Made by a program: the position numbers and the translations under genes | Part shown: positions 11,117-22,750 of the stretch, one piece after another | Position numbering within the stretch: the stretch's first letter is position 1 | How the letters are laid out: every line of letters starts with the position of its first letter | From: Hortaea werneckii | Lineage: Eukaryota > Ascomycota > Dothideomycetes > Mycosphaerellales > Teratosphaeriaceae | Length of the DNA: 64,000 nt | Direction: 5' to 3' | Assembly: GCA_037044905.1 (NCBI GenBank) | Contig: JBAOKB010000144.1 | Coordinates: 496,001 to 560,000, forward strand | Notes under the pieces: model-generated | What the model was told of the DNA's origin: nothing | What the model saw: the letters and a program-made list of their open reading frames with translations, nothing else | Databases searched by the model: none

Positions 11117-11159
<43 letters not shown>
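11117..11159 (+). repeat. Poly-C homopolymer, 43 bases
   Basis: An uninterrupted run of 43 C flanked by GTATTT and AATCTTCC. Runs this long of G:C are rare in any genome and are hard to sequence, so the exact length is uncertain. Confidence 0.95.
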
Positions 11160-11162
<3 letters not shown>

Positions 11163-11571
11163 CTTCCATCAACAGAACAAGGAGGTTTCCACTCCGCGAG
11201 ATCCCAGCACTTATTCATTGGGCTGTCTAAAGTTGGGACTTAGGGGGCATCTGGGAAAGGGATCTCGCAAGTTTTTTCATCATCAGGCAAGAGACGAAAT
11301 ATATCGAAGCCAAAAAGATTGAAAATGGGGGCGGGCTGTACGAAACTGGTTGGCGCGCCTCGGCAGGTTGCTCGCTACCTTCTTACAGACCCAGACAGTT
11401 AGAACGTTTCATCACCATCAAATACGTGAGCATGAAACGGTAAAATGACCCCACCAAAATCGGATTTTGACATCTGGCTTGCTACTCTCTAACCCACTAG
11501 TTTTCGTCATGGTCATTCGTATATTTCCACATAAAAGCTCCTTGCTATGTTGTAGCCCTGCTGGGAGATAG

Positions 11572-11601
11572 CATCATCATCATCATCATCAACATCATCA
11601 T
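11572..11601 (+). repeat. CAT trinucleotide microsatellite
   Basis: About ten CAT units with one interruption (AAC-ATC), lying downstream of the glycine-zipper gene, probably in its 3' UTR. Confidence 0.85.
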
Positions 11602-11770
11602 GACTTGTGTGTGTCTTCTTCTTAATATCCCAGTGAAATAAATCGTATTGCATGCAAAATAGAATCATCGTCGTCTCTTCGTCACATCTATCGTTAAAAA
11701 ATGCCGCCGGCAAAATAAGACGTAGCATGCTCAGGCTAATGATACGGTGAGCTGAGCGGTCGGAAGACGC

Positions 11771-12845
11771 TTAGCGGTAGTGGCTCCTCGAACGGCCTGA
11801 ATCGTACGGCCGTTCCAGGTAGCGGTCCTCGTCACGCTCTTTCCTGTCCCGGCGCCTCTCCTGCCATTCGCGCCACTGCTGCTCGGCGGCGTTGGCACCG
11901 AGGCCACCGACGACGGCGCCGATCAGGGCGTCACGGTTGCGGTGTCGTTCGCCCCCGAATTCGCGAGCGGCGAGTCCACCGACCACGGCACCTGCGACGC
12001 CGACCCCGACACCTTGCCATCTCGTGTCGAACGTCTCGTCGAGCTTCTCGCGCCATCCTTCCTTGGACCTGGACCGGGAACTGGAACGGGAACGAGAGCG
12101 GTCGCGCTCGTAGCGGTCGCTGCGACCGCGGGACTTTGGACGACGGGACACCTCCGTCAAGTCATTGTGGGAACGTCGATAGGGCGCGACGGCGCCGGCG
12201 GCGTAGGGAGCATTGTAGTCGCGGGTTTGGTAGCTGTCAAGTCGACGGGGATCGTAGGGTCTGGGAGGCTGGAAAAGCTGTCAGTAAGAATAACATAAGA
12301 CTTGGATGGTATGCACTTACACCTCTGTATCGCTCCGTCTCGACGATCTCTCGGCCATAGGGAGTGTCTCTCTCCTCGACGTTACGGTCGTCATAGCCAT
12401 AGCCGCCGCGGCCACGGTGGCGACGCCCCTCGCGCTCATCGTAGTCGCTGTCCTCGTCATCATAGTACCTGCTGCGTGGCGGCTGGGAGCGCGGCCGCTC
12501 GTCTGCGTAGCCGTTGTAGTACGACATCCTTGCGCTGTCTCTCCGACGCTTCTCCTCGACGCGTGGATCGACTTTCCGCCTCGGGTCGTCGGGCTCGTTC
12601 TCGTACGCCCGCAACACGCGCTCGCTCGTCAGACTCTCTCGCTCGAGACTGTCGGCACGGCGGCTGTGGTTGTCGAAATCCGGGTCACGTTCGGGGGAGG
12701 GTAGCTGGTACCTGTAAGGGCGGTTCTCCTTCTTGCTCTTGCGTCGCTTGCGGTAGTCCTGTACGCGGTCGTATCCCTGATCAAAGTACTTGTCCGTCAA
12801 GTGACCGATGCCGGTTGCACCGAGTTCGACAAAATCTTCGGCCAT
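11771..12845 (-). CDS. Arg/Ser-rich protein with C-terminal glycine-zipper (DUF3824-like)
   Basis: Exon 1 is 12321-12845 and exon 2 is 11771-12268. The 52-nt intron has a GTAAGT donor, a CTTACTGAC branch and a CCAG acceptor. The product is 340 aa. The ATG at 12845 opens MAEDFVELGATGIGHLTDKY. The middle is highly charged, with RSRSRSSSRSRS-type runs, and is likely disordered. Near residues 265-310 there are two glycine-zipper helices (GVAGAVVGGLAAREF and ALIGAVVGGLGANAAEQQW), followed by WREWQERRRDRKERDEDRY. Such proteins are common in filamentous fungi; the zipper suggests helix packing or membrane association, but no function is established. The similarity to DUF3824 is from memory. Confidence 0.8.
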
Positions 12846-13726
12846 CACGAAAGGACAGCAGCGGGCAGCAGCATGAGGGGAGTGGCGGAGCTGGCGGGAG
12901 CGGGTCGGATGACGTGAGCGGGTGCCAAGAGTGGCAGCAGTTGACGAGGGGCTGGGGCTCGGGCTGTTGGCTGGGTTGATGCTGTGCGGAGGACAGGGAG
13001 CGAGCTGGATCTGCTTAAAGCCGCCAGTAGTCGGACAGCAAGAATAGCCCGGCCACAGACTTTCACGCCACTGAGCTCAAGTTTCGGGGAAAAGTCTTTG
13101 CTGGTTGGCGAGGAGTGAGAATGTGTGCATGAGAGAGACGAGACGATCGATACCTTTAGGTGGCATTGGAGGGGAAGTGCAAAAGGCGGATTGGCAATGT
13201 TTGCGCCTGCCGCTCCGCTGATTGAAGTGGCGGGTGCACTTGCAGTCCAGCGGTGTGAAGACGCACAATGAGGTCATGCGACGCTCAGCGCCTGCAGTTT
13301 TACGTTTTACCTTCCCACCTACCTCGTAGATAAAGGTAGGTACGGAGGTACGTACTGCTCGACGCTTCAATTGGTGTCCATGGGTGTTATCGGTCGATAT
13401 GGCTCCACAGCTCTCCAGCCCTGCAGGAGGTCGAGACTACCGGACATCGGCATAATGCATGGTCGGTAATATGTAAAAGCAGGGACGTGACACCCCCCCC
13501 ATAATCATCGCGACATAAGATCAGGTAGGGAGGAACATACATACCTTCCCATGTCTATCAAGCCATTCTAGCAACTAGGGTATCATGCATGACTGTACGG
13601 AATCTCGCTCAATTCCCACTTCCTCTCCAACTCCAATGTGCACAGAACGATGGAGCCCAGCCCAATGTTATTAGACACCATTGCGCCAGCGCCAGATCTC
13701 CCAATGCTATTTGTGTCTCGTCATTT
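12846..13726. other. Intergenic region, nothing recognised
   Basis: 880 nt upstream of the glycine-zipper gene and downstream of the methyltransferase gene. It should contain the former's promoter. The minus-strand open frame at 13077-13370 shows no family features. A run of eight C occurs near 13492. Confidence 0.4.
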
Positions 13727-14869
13727 TCATTGCTGCGGTTTGCGAGCATATACCAACCGTCTGAAAAAACGCATCAGCGTCAGCTCTGTACCCGTAACAA
13801 ATAGATCGTTTCGAGCTCCACTTACACCTCATGGTAAACGTTATGTTTCCGGTCTCGCAATGCTTTCCGCACTTCTTGCAGCCAATCTTGGACTTGTTGG
13901 TACGTCCACTGCACTCGTCAGTACATTGAAATAAATCAATGGGTCCCAGCAAAAGGGAAGACCTACCCCAAGCACGCGAGTATACGCTGCCATCACCCAC
14001 CCCTCCATCCCTTCCTCCCAATTCAACAGATTCCACCGACCAATCTCCTTAAGCTTGGGATCAGTGCTCCAAGGTCCCACCGGCCACTTGAACCGCTTCT
14101 CGACCACATCTTCAAACCCCGCTTCGCGAACGAGTCCCGCCATGTTCTCCGCGATCTCGAACGTCTTGCCCGTCATCGTCCCGGCGCGGATCGCATTCTG
14201 CGAGAACTTCGCCAGCGTATGGTTGGGCGACAAGGTCCCGTTGCCAGATCGATTATGGACGCTCCATTCGACCTGTTCGATGTAAGCGCCGGGCCGCAGG
14301 TGTCGGTACGCCTCTCGATACAGCTTCGGCCAGTCCGCCACGCTGCCAAAGAGACCCCGGATGTGGACGAAGTCGAAGTGGTCGTTGGGGAACACCCATT
14401 CGCTGCAGCAGTCGTCGATCTCGAACGTGACGTTGTGCGGTTGCATGCCTGGTGGCACAGGCGAGAGATCCGTCCCGATGACCTGGGCAGTCGGGAACCT
14501 GTCCGCCATATCGGTCGCCCAGATGCCGGCCCCCGTGCCTTTTTTGTGGGAGTTCGGTGGTCAGCATTCCAGAGCATTGGGTCACTTAGAAATCCCCAAC
14601 TTTTCAGTTTTGGCACGCGGGTTCGGCTTACCAAGGTCGAGGATGCGTTTGGGATCGGATCCTATTGGCGCCAGGTACAACTGATCGTTGAGCGTCAAGA
14701 GACATATGTGGTGCACAATGGCTTGGTGATCGTTTTTCTTGGAATCGTTCGGTTGCCAGTACGCTCCGTCCCGATAGGAATGGTAGCGCCGACCATTTTC
14801 ATATCGATACACGTTTGCAGCGGTGGCCACGGTGCGTCCGCTGGAAGTCCGGTTAGGGAAGCCGCCCAT
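13727..14869 (-). CDS. LaeA-like class I SAM-dependent methyltransferase
   Basis: Four exons: 14632-14869, 13967-14538, 13826-13908 and 13727-13760. All phases fit, and the introns (93, 58, 65 nt) have GTAAGC, GTAGGT and GTAAGT donors. The product is 308 aa. The opening pattern ENGRRYHSYRDGAYWQPND is typical of fungal LaeA/TAM-type methyltransferases. Motif I reads ILDLGTGAGIWATDMADRFP across the first junction, then VIGTDLSPVPP, and FDFVHIRGLFGSVADWP. The C-terminus ends WLQEVRKALRDRKHNVYHE then VRLVYARKP. LaeA itself partners velvet proteins to control secondary metabolism, but most paralogues are uncharacterised, and no biosynthetic cluster or velvet gene lies in this window. The last exon holds only 34 coding bases. 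Confidence 0.9.
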
Positions 14870-16204
14870 CGTATGTAGTTAGAAACAACCCCCGACTGTG
14901 TCGGACAGACTCACGAGAAATTGGTTTGGCCATCGTCCTCCCGCAGTCTATTTGTACGCTCGTTGTCCTGAGATGGTGATTTAGCGTACCGGGCATGTGA
15001 GGAGCTCTCGTGCGTTGCAGGGGACAGCCTACTATCGGGACCCAAGCAGGGTCAGAAGCCATGTTCGTCGCTCGTACCAAAAACGCATGCTCGGTTGCAG
15101 GCGCATGCAGCTGCTTGTGTGACAAAGGCGCCTCGACAACGTGGGAGATGGGCGGGGTGGTAAAGAAGGAAGGATTGTATTCCGAAGCAGTGGAATAAGC
15201 CCTGCGCATCCAGCGCCCGCTCAAAGTTAGACGGGAGGATTGGGGGAAGCCTAGCGGGATGCAAGCCAACCCGGAAGCAGGAAAGAGCAACGTTCATGGG
15301 TCTTCATATCGGCTACCCTATTAACAGTGGGGGGTGGGTTGCAGAGGCGAATTGTTACGAGAGACGTTTGCGGGGTTTTCTATAGAGTCTGGTTAAAGGT
15401 CGCAATTGAATTGCTTAGACGAATCTTCAATGCTAGCGAACCATTCCATCGGATCTCGCCGCCGCGCTCGAAGGGAAAACCCGTCCCTGAGGAACCACAC
15501 CAACGAACGAAACGTTGACAACATCAGATCCAGTAACCCGTTGTTTCCGGTCGAGCCAAGGATTCTACTGCAGCTCTGTCTGGCGCTAGATTCTCCCATG
15601 TAGCCCTCTATCCGTGCAGCCGTTTCGTTAGCTTCATGCAGGAGCTCCCAGTATCCTGGCACACATGGCGTTTTCCCCCTCTCTCCTCAACCTCTCACGG
15701 AGATTTGAGAGGAGTCGAAGGAAGGGCAAGGGGGGCTCCAACAGTCTGGGTTTGACAGGCGGCGGTTGTGCCGAATGAGAGGTAACTACTGACTCGGCAG
15801 CCGGGAAAAGGAAGCCAACATGGTATATTCTTCGTAAAAGTATGAAAGATACGTTCCCACCTGCAGCTTTTTTTCAGATCATTGCCTCGTCCAGAGAGAC
15901 ACTGTAATCGGTCCGCGCGGACGACTATTTCCTCATGGGCACTGTCTAATAAAAGACTATGCAACTCATCAGTCAGCTCTCGCTGGCGCACCACCAAACC
16001 CCTACCCCCTCAACGAGAAAGAAAGGACGGCCACTGTGGTCGGTTTTCTAGTAATGCGACCTTGCAGATCTTTTCAGCCCGCAGGGAAAGTGACACGTCT
16101 AGCCCTTTTCACCCTATCGCTTCGCATCACCACTTCAAGTAACAAACATGCCTCATGACTTGCTTTCTTATCTCGAAGGGGGTGCGCGAAATGTACAGAT
16201 GGTC

Positions 16205-16223
16205 GAGAGAGAGAGAGAGAGAG
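16205..16223 (+). repeat. (GA)n microsatellite
   Basis: Nineteen bases of perfect GA repeat in the gene-free stretch downstream of the ABC transporter. Confidence 0.9.
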
Positions 16224-16331
16224 CTTTCTGCAGCCCAGGCCCCATGCAATTCGGTTTCTGAAACACAATAAATAGAAAGCCCATCTTCGTTTTAAAAAAA
16301 CAACAAAGTATCGAATCTAAAGCCCATTGGG

Positions 16332-16353
16332 AAAAAAAAAAAAAAAAAAAAAA
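16332..16353 (+). repeat. Poly-A tract (22 bases)
   Basis: Uninterrupted A run, preceded by AGCCCATTGGG. On the minus strand it is poly-T, about 500 nt past the transporter stop codon. Confidence 0.9.
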
Positions 16354-16863
16354 CACCGCCGCCTGCTCCTTCGCTGCGTACATGATGTGAGAGGGTTTCA
16401 TACACCAGACTCCCCCCGTTTTTGACCCCGGCCCTCTTCCCCCTATTGCGTGCCTATTTTCCGTTTTCCCCGCCCGCTGCGTCCTTCCTGCGCCTTAAGA
16501 CATGGATGTTTTACACACAAAGATGGAGGGTGGGGGGTGCGGAAGATTTTGGTTTTTGGGTCTCCTTTTCTTTTTTCTTCTTCTTTCTCTCACCGCCTAC
16601 ATATAGACAACACGCCTGCAAACGCAAGAAGAAATGCAGCCGGACTCTCTCAGACTACGGCCGAAAGAGAGGGAAAAAAGAAAAAGAGCCTGATTCGCCC
16701 TTGTAGTAGGCTGAAACAGCTGGACACCTCTAGCTTTTTTCTTGAGTCTTGCGGAACCTTGCCTATCCTCCCAGACGAAAACCCCACTCGCCTCGCCTCG
16801 GCCTTCAAAGCCGTCGCGACCGTGGCCCGTTAGGCTGGCTGGTTGGCTGGCTGGCTGTCACCG

Positions 16864-19800
16864 CTACGGGCGACCTGCCGGCTTCCCTGTCGGATCGGCG
16901 TTCTGAGGAGGGGACTGTACCGCACTGCTGGTAGCGCCTGCACCTTGATGCTGTCCGGGGGTCCAGGATCCTCGACGGACGTTGCTGGCATCTGTACCGC
17001 CTATGCGGCCCATCTCAGACACTGGCACCGATCTTGACGTGAGCAGCGCATCCGCCTGACCATTCTGCCGGGCCCGCCGCGCTTGCTCTTCCTCGTCACT
17101 ACTTGACGTCCTCTCCTCTATGATGGCGCTGCCGGCGCGCGCAGTACCGCCCATGCTCTCCCTCCGCAGCCTGTCGGCTTTGTCCTTCAACACTCTGGCT
17201 TCCTCGGCCGCACGCTGTGCTCGGACCTGCTTCTTCCACATGCCCGAGTAGCGACCTTTCATCGCGAGGAGCTCGTTGTGAGTCCCTCTCTCCACAACTC
17301 TGCCCTCGTGCAACACCAGGATTTGGTCGCACATGGTAATGGTGCTCAATCGATGAGCGATGACAAGCATCGTTCGCCCTTGAGCTAGTGTTTTGAGCGC
17401 CTCCTGAATGTGCTCCTCTGTCTCAGTGTCAAGCGCGGCTGTCGCCTCGTCAAGTAAGATGATACGAGGGTCTTTGATGATTGTGCGGGCAATCGCCACA
17501 CGCTGCTTCTCACCGCCAGAGAGGCGCAAGCCTCTCTCACCCACCTTGGTGTCATAGCCGTCCGGAAACCCGAGAATCTTCTCGTGAATGCTGGCAGCCC
17601 TGCACGCTTCGTATACCTCCTCATCGGTTGCAGATTGTCTAGCGTACTTCAGATTGTACATTAAGCTCTCGTTGAACAAGACGGTATCCTGTGGAACGAC
17701 GCCAATGTGTTTCCGAAGGCTGTCGATAGTGGTTTCTTGCACGTCGTGGGCATCGATCTGGATGTTTCCACCCTGCGAGTTGTAGAAACGGAACAGCAAT
17801 CGGAAGACAGTAGACTTGCCACCGCCGGATTCTCCCACGAGAGCTGTCGTTGTGCCTGGCTTGCATCGGAACGTCAGACCCTGAAGCGCAGGTCTACGGG
17901 CGTCGTATGAGAAGTGCACATCGTTGTATCTGATCTCGCCCTCGCACGACGGCATCTCCGTGGCGTCCAGCTTGTCGACCACCGTGGGCTTTTCTTTGAA
18001 CAGCTCCAACATTCGCTCGGAGTTGATCATGTTGTTCTGGATCATTCTATAGAAAGTTCCAAAGAAGTTCAGTGGCCCTTGGAGCTGGGTCATCAAGCTG
18101 AGCAACCGCACAAAATCACCCACCTGCAGCTGGTGAGTTGTGACCTGGTAAGCTGCGATGAGCAAGGCTACAATCAATCCAAGCATGAACACCAGGTTTT
18201 GAACAGTGTTCATTAGAGCCAGAGAGAAAGTGACCAGATACTCCGCTTTCTGGTACTTCTTAACCGCCTCGTGGTAGCGGGAGAATTCGTACCGTTCGGC
18301 ATTGAAGTATTTGACCGTCTCATAAGACATCATGGAGTCGTTCTTGACGGCGTCTTCCTCCCTGCTTGCGTTCGTAGCTTGTCGGCGAATGTCTGCCCGC
18401 CAAGAAGCCATCCGGATGGTAATATAGATATACCAGAAGGTAATTACAGCAATCACCAGGGCGTAATACGAGTCGAACGAGATCAGGAGGTAGACGATCG
18501 CTACTCCCAAGTCGATAAGCATCGGCAGCACGTTAAACGTAATGGACTCCAGGAACGTATTGAGTGAAGATCCTTTGCCGAGCGCAGAGAGCACCTCGCC
18601 AGTCTTCTTGCCAAGGTGGAACTCCAGGCTAAGCATGTGCACGTGCTCAAAAGCGGCGACAGATAATTCTCGGTACGAGTATTGTTCGATTGGGATCCAA
18701 AGAACTTGGCGAGCAGCACCCAGGAGCCCGTTAGAGCCCTGAAAGATGCGAAAGACGATGTAGAGGCTGATTGCTCCCCACGGCATGTACACTGGTCCGT
18801 CCACACCCGCCAATATATCCGTGATATTACCTGCTTGTATCGGCACTAGCAGCTGAATAACTCGTTGGGCTCCCACTATGACAAAGCATAGCACAAAGTT
18901 GACTTGAAGCATTCGGTCTTTGTAGGGCCAGATGTACGGCAAGAAGACCGTGTATGCCCGGAGATACTCCCACCAGCTTCGCGAAGGGGTTTCTTTGGGC
19001 TTCTCCCAGCCAGCCGGTGCTTCAACAGGTCCATGCGGCTTGCCGTTGGCAGTTCCGTATCCATTCGCCGCTCCTCCAGCTGCTCCATTGCCCGCGTGGT
19101 CTTCTGCCAACAGAGATTGGCGCTCTTCTGCCCGGGCGGCCTCCGCCTTCAATTTGTATCCTTGCAGGAAGACGAATAGAGCGTAGAAGCCCACCAATGC
19201 CAACAGGAAGATAATGCGCACCAGATCCAGCGTGACCTCGGTGATCTCGAATTCAGTCATATCTTCTTGTAGCTCTCCACCATTCGGCTCGCCCACCCTA
19301 GGCTCGCGGTGCGCTCTTGAATAAAGTCCGAAGGAGGCGCCTAATAGGATAATTTCCATTAATGAAGCTGCTATCCATGTCACCAGATGCGCCAGTGTCG
19401 GCGAGGGTTTCGAATCGATCATCGTAATCAGGAGGAGGGCGTAGACCATGAAGGAACCAACTAAGTAGATCTACATCTGTCAGCACGTCGCTTGCATGGT
19501 ACCTATTGTTCTGTGCACCTACCGTCGGCGCTTGTCCACACCACCAGTGTTCCTCGCGGCCTACGATCGCATGGACTATTACGACGGCGATGTTGCCGCC
19601 AATCGAGCCCAGCACCCCCACGGAGAGCCATTCGAACAGCAGCTTCCTTGGCCTGCTGAAGTCAAAGTCGTTGGGTATCGCGGGTTCCTTCTTCTTGCTC
19701 TTTTGCGGCAATGGCTTGCCTCCCGGGCCCAGCTGCTCGGGTTCGAGGTTGTCGTGGTCATCATTACGAGCAGTGGTAATGCTCCGGATCGTGAAGGTGA

Positions 19801-19903
19801 TTATGTAGAGGCAGATTAGGACGATGGGGTAGGCGATCTGCACGTAGGTCAAGATGTCCTGCGCCACTGGATTGCTCACCCAGGGCAGGGTGCCATCAGG
19901 CAT
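16864..19903 (-). CDS. ABC half-transporter, Hmt1/ABCB6 type
   Basis: Exon 1 is 19523-19903 (127 codons) and exon 2 is 16864-19470. The 52-nt intron has a GTAGGT donor and a CTGAC branch. The product is 995 aa. An N-terminal extension with about five membrane segments precedes a six-segment TMD starting near WEYLRAYTVFLPYIWPYKDR. The NBD carries Walker A GESGGGKST (about residue 670), signature LSGGEKQRVAIART (about 774), Walker B IILLDEATAALDTETE (about 797) and H-loop VIAHRLSTI. The extra N-terminal segments and the KKYQKAEYLVTFSLALMN region are as in fission-yeast Hmt1, a vacuolar transporter needed for cadmium/phytochelatin-glutathione tolerance, and human ABCB6. The vacuolar location is inferred from the family. 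The C-terminal tail (from about 860) is Ser/Arg-rich and likely disordered. Confidence 0.92.
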
Positions 19904-22750
19904 GTTCGGGTCGGTCGCCTCACAAGATCGGAAGAGGTTGAGTCTCGGGGTGGTGGAGGTGGTCGTGGTCGTATTGAAGTCGCAGCATGCAAAACGCCGC
20001 CGTGAAACCCACCGAGTGAGTGGCCGGCTGCACCGACAGCTAAGGCCGTAAGGTAGGTAGCGACTGTACCGATGGAAAGGTAAATTATGTAGCGAGGATG
20101 GAAGGGACGTTGCCTACAAGGGACCGTAGACAGACGTATGGGGTCGGAGCGAGTAGGCGGTAGTGGGGTGCAAGATTCAAAGACAGCGCGAGCCGGACAT
20201 AATGATGGTGGATGCAGTGACAGCGATTGTCCCCGGCCAGTAGAGTGAGGTGAGGTGCGGTGCGGTGCGGTGCGGTGCGGTGCCCTTCCTTCAGCAGGTG
20301 GCGATGGTGATGGCGAGACCGAAGTGAAGTGAATGGAACGAGCGAGTGATGAACCGTCCCCGTCGGTTCATTCCATGCAGGCACCACCGCACCGCAGAGC
20401 GGAGCAGAGCAGAGCAGACAAGTGCACGCACGCACGCACGCACGTTCGCTCGCCCGCCCCGGTACGCACTTCGCACTACGCACTACGCACAGCGGCGCAC
20501 AGTGGCTTGCTGGGTCTGTGCAGAACGGCGAAGCCACCCGGTGCGTACAAGGAAAGGTTATGTAGCGGCGGGACAGTAGCGTGCCTCCAGATCACATTCC
20601 CATTGCGCAACACTTATAGGGACACCACTGGCCGGCAGCCACATGGTCTGCTCGTCTGCACTCGATGCTCCGGAACCACGCATCATCCCATCAACCCCAT
20701 GTTGGTGTCAATACATACGTCCGGCATGCGCTGCAATATTTACGGGGATGCGGACGGGCGGTCAGTCTCCCTACGTGGCTGCGGTGAAGACCACCGACCA
20801 CGATAATGCGCACGCACTCGGAGAAGAATCTGCACCAACAGCTGACACTCGCGCACCGTCCGGACCTCTTCCGCCTGGGTGGGAGGGGCAGCAAGAGTCA
20901 GCGCCGTTGGGATGATACTTCTACGACGCAACCACCCCTCCAACCGCCTCCAAGCCCTTACATCCCCCTTTTCTCCCCGGCGACGCTGTGCGTGCATGCA
21001 ATGGCTGACAGCTAACTACCTTGCACGCTTCTGGACCTTCCCCGGGCGCTTCGATGCATGATAGCTGTCTTCGCTCGCTTCGGAACCAAGAATTCAGGAT
21101 CGACTGTCTGGAAATCATGAGATACACGATAAAGTTCCGGTGCGGTCCGTTGTCTTGAGTTACGCGAACTTCTCTTGGTCAAACCTTCACCGCGAGTCCC
21201 GAGCTTTCGAGGTCATGCTCTGCATTTTGGAGGTCGGCCTTTCACAGCAGCAGGACTTGTCGTTCCAGAGGATGTCGACTATGACATGGCCGACGGCATC
21301 GCTTTCCGCTTATAGAGACGGTGGAGACTATTCTCGTGACGGGAGATATGCTTGAACCCTAAAATACTACTTACTCGTGATGAGCTGACATGACCATCAT
21401 GACTCTGCAATTTTTCGCCAAAGGCGCTAATGGTAGTCATCCGCCCGCCACTGCTCGAAGCTTCCGCTTTTCATGGGCATGTGTTCTCTATTCCGCCAAT
21501 CCCAGACTTTCCTAGCTTTGCTGGCTATGGATCAGGTCTCCCTCATCTATGATCACTACCCTACATCGATCAGAGTGAGGCAAAACGCTCTTTTTCCACG
21601 TTTCTTGCGACGTTCAAGCTTTCGGCCGGACAAGAACCCGCGGGCGTCGGAAATGCTCTATGCATGCCACCAGGCTCCTGCATGACGCTCCCTCAGAGGA
21701 AGCAGACCTTTTACTTGAGAGTGCCACAGACTCCTATGTAAAGCTCAGTAAGACAGTCTGAGCCAATATACAGCTCTTATCGAGTGCACAGTGAAAGGTT
21801 ACCTAGGACGATAAAGATCGCATTCCAGACAGTTCATTGTCAAAGCTGGAATGTGCATCTCAGACGAGACCTTTGTCTCGCTTCGCGTGCGTGGTGTCTC
21901 GCGGAGCCTCTGCATGCGTACAAAGGAGACAATGGCAGTTCAGTGCATCATGGCTACTCAAAATCATTGCAATCGTCCCGTGTCATGTTCGAAGGTACAG
22001 CACATTCAATTTGCTTTTCCAGTGACAGCCATGTCGACAACTTTTCAAAGGCCTCGATTTCCTCTTTCAATGCTTGCCTCAGGTTGCTCCATGAACGGGC
22101 GTTGGAAAAGCGTAGTTGCTACTGTGGAAAAGGCAGAAGAGAGAAGCTCAAGAGCGACAGAAGTTACACCGCTGAGGAAGTTCGAGCGCAGCCCTGCTCC
22201 TAGTCCACCACCTGCGGAGGAGAGGAGGGAATTTGAACAGCAGCGCCACGCACAGCAAAGCGCCAAAGTACGCCAGCACAGCAAAAATGAATACTAACAG
22301 ATCAAATCTGGTGACGATCGCTCGAAGCACACCGAAGGCACTGTAGGACAGGATCAAGCGAAGTGCCATTGCATTATGCCGCGTGGCATTGTTTTGTTGG
22401 TGCCAGCTACACATGCCGCTGTCTGCATGCTGAGATGCCTGAAGCCTTGCCCTCGCCTATCCCAATCTTCATCAATCATCTGTCACGATGCATGCATACC
22501 ACACCTCCAATGGCCTTGAACCACGACTCATCGACAGCCAGGCGGCGGACAGCTGCTTGGATCAGAGGTCGTCCCGTCAAGGTAACAATCCGACGCACTC
22601 GCTCCTCCGCCCAACATATACGTCAACTTCCTATTATCCTGCATCGTATAACCCGCCAAACGTTGGGTGTCCCTCGCCTCCCGCGCAGTCTGCTACAATA
22701 TCCCCGAACGCCCCCAGACGCAATGGTTGAGCGTGATGAGGTGCTCGTGC
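19904..22750. other. 2.8-kb gene-poor region
   Basis: It holds the promoter of the ABC transporter and a cluster of short tandem repeats at about 20254-20490. No protein family is recognisable on either strand. Minus-strand 22148-22376 encodes a short hydrophobic peptide (noted in findings) without further support. Overlapping open frames around 20300-20900 are products of the repeats. Confidence 0.4.
20254..20444 (+). repeat. Cluster of microsatellites: GGTGC x6, AGAGC/GAGCA, GCAC repeats
   Basis: Six perfect GGTGC units lie at 20254-20283, an AGAGC-type array at about 20399-20418, and a GCAC array at 20424-20444. Imperfect CACTACG repeats follow at about 20470-20490. The region lies about 350-590 nt upstream of the ABC transporter start. 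Confidence 0.85.

Larger units (their letters stand above)
10620..11770. other. Intergenic region with poly-C tract and CAT repeat
   Basis: 1.15 kb between convergent genes. Apart from the two simple repeats listed separately I see no coding or RNA signal. The open frame across the poly-C tract (11036-11218 -) is only poly-glycine from the homopolymer. Confidence 0.5.
14870..16863. other. 2-kb intergenic region with simple repeats
   Basis: Gene-free by my reading. It holds a (GA)n tract at 16205-16223 and a run of 22 A at 16332-16353, the latter close to the 3' end of the ABC transporter gene. Open frames such as 15393-15662 (-) and 14853-15290 (-) show no family features. An ATG at 14935 on the minus strand followed by GTGAGT could be an extra 5' exon of the methyltransferase, but the phase does not fit. 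Confidence 0.4.

Noticed and set aside
14920..14938. Upstream first exon of the LaeA-like gene (ATG at 14935 minus strand with GTGAGT donor)
   Set aside because: Joining it to a downstream acceptor puts the known coding sequence out of frame.
20254..20490. Short repeats as a CRISPR array
   Set aside because: Units are 4-7 bases in direct tandem without spacers, in a eukaryotic genome.
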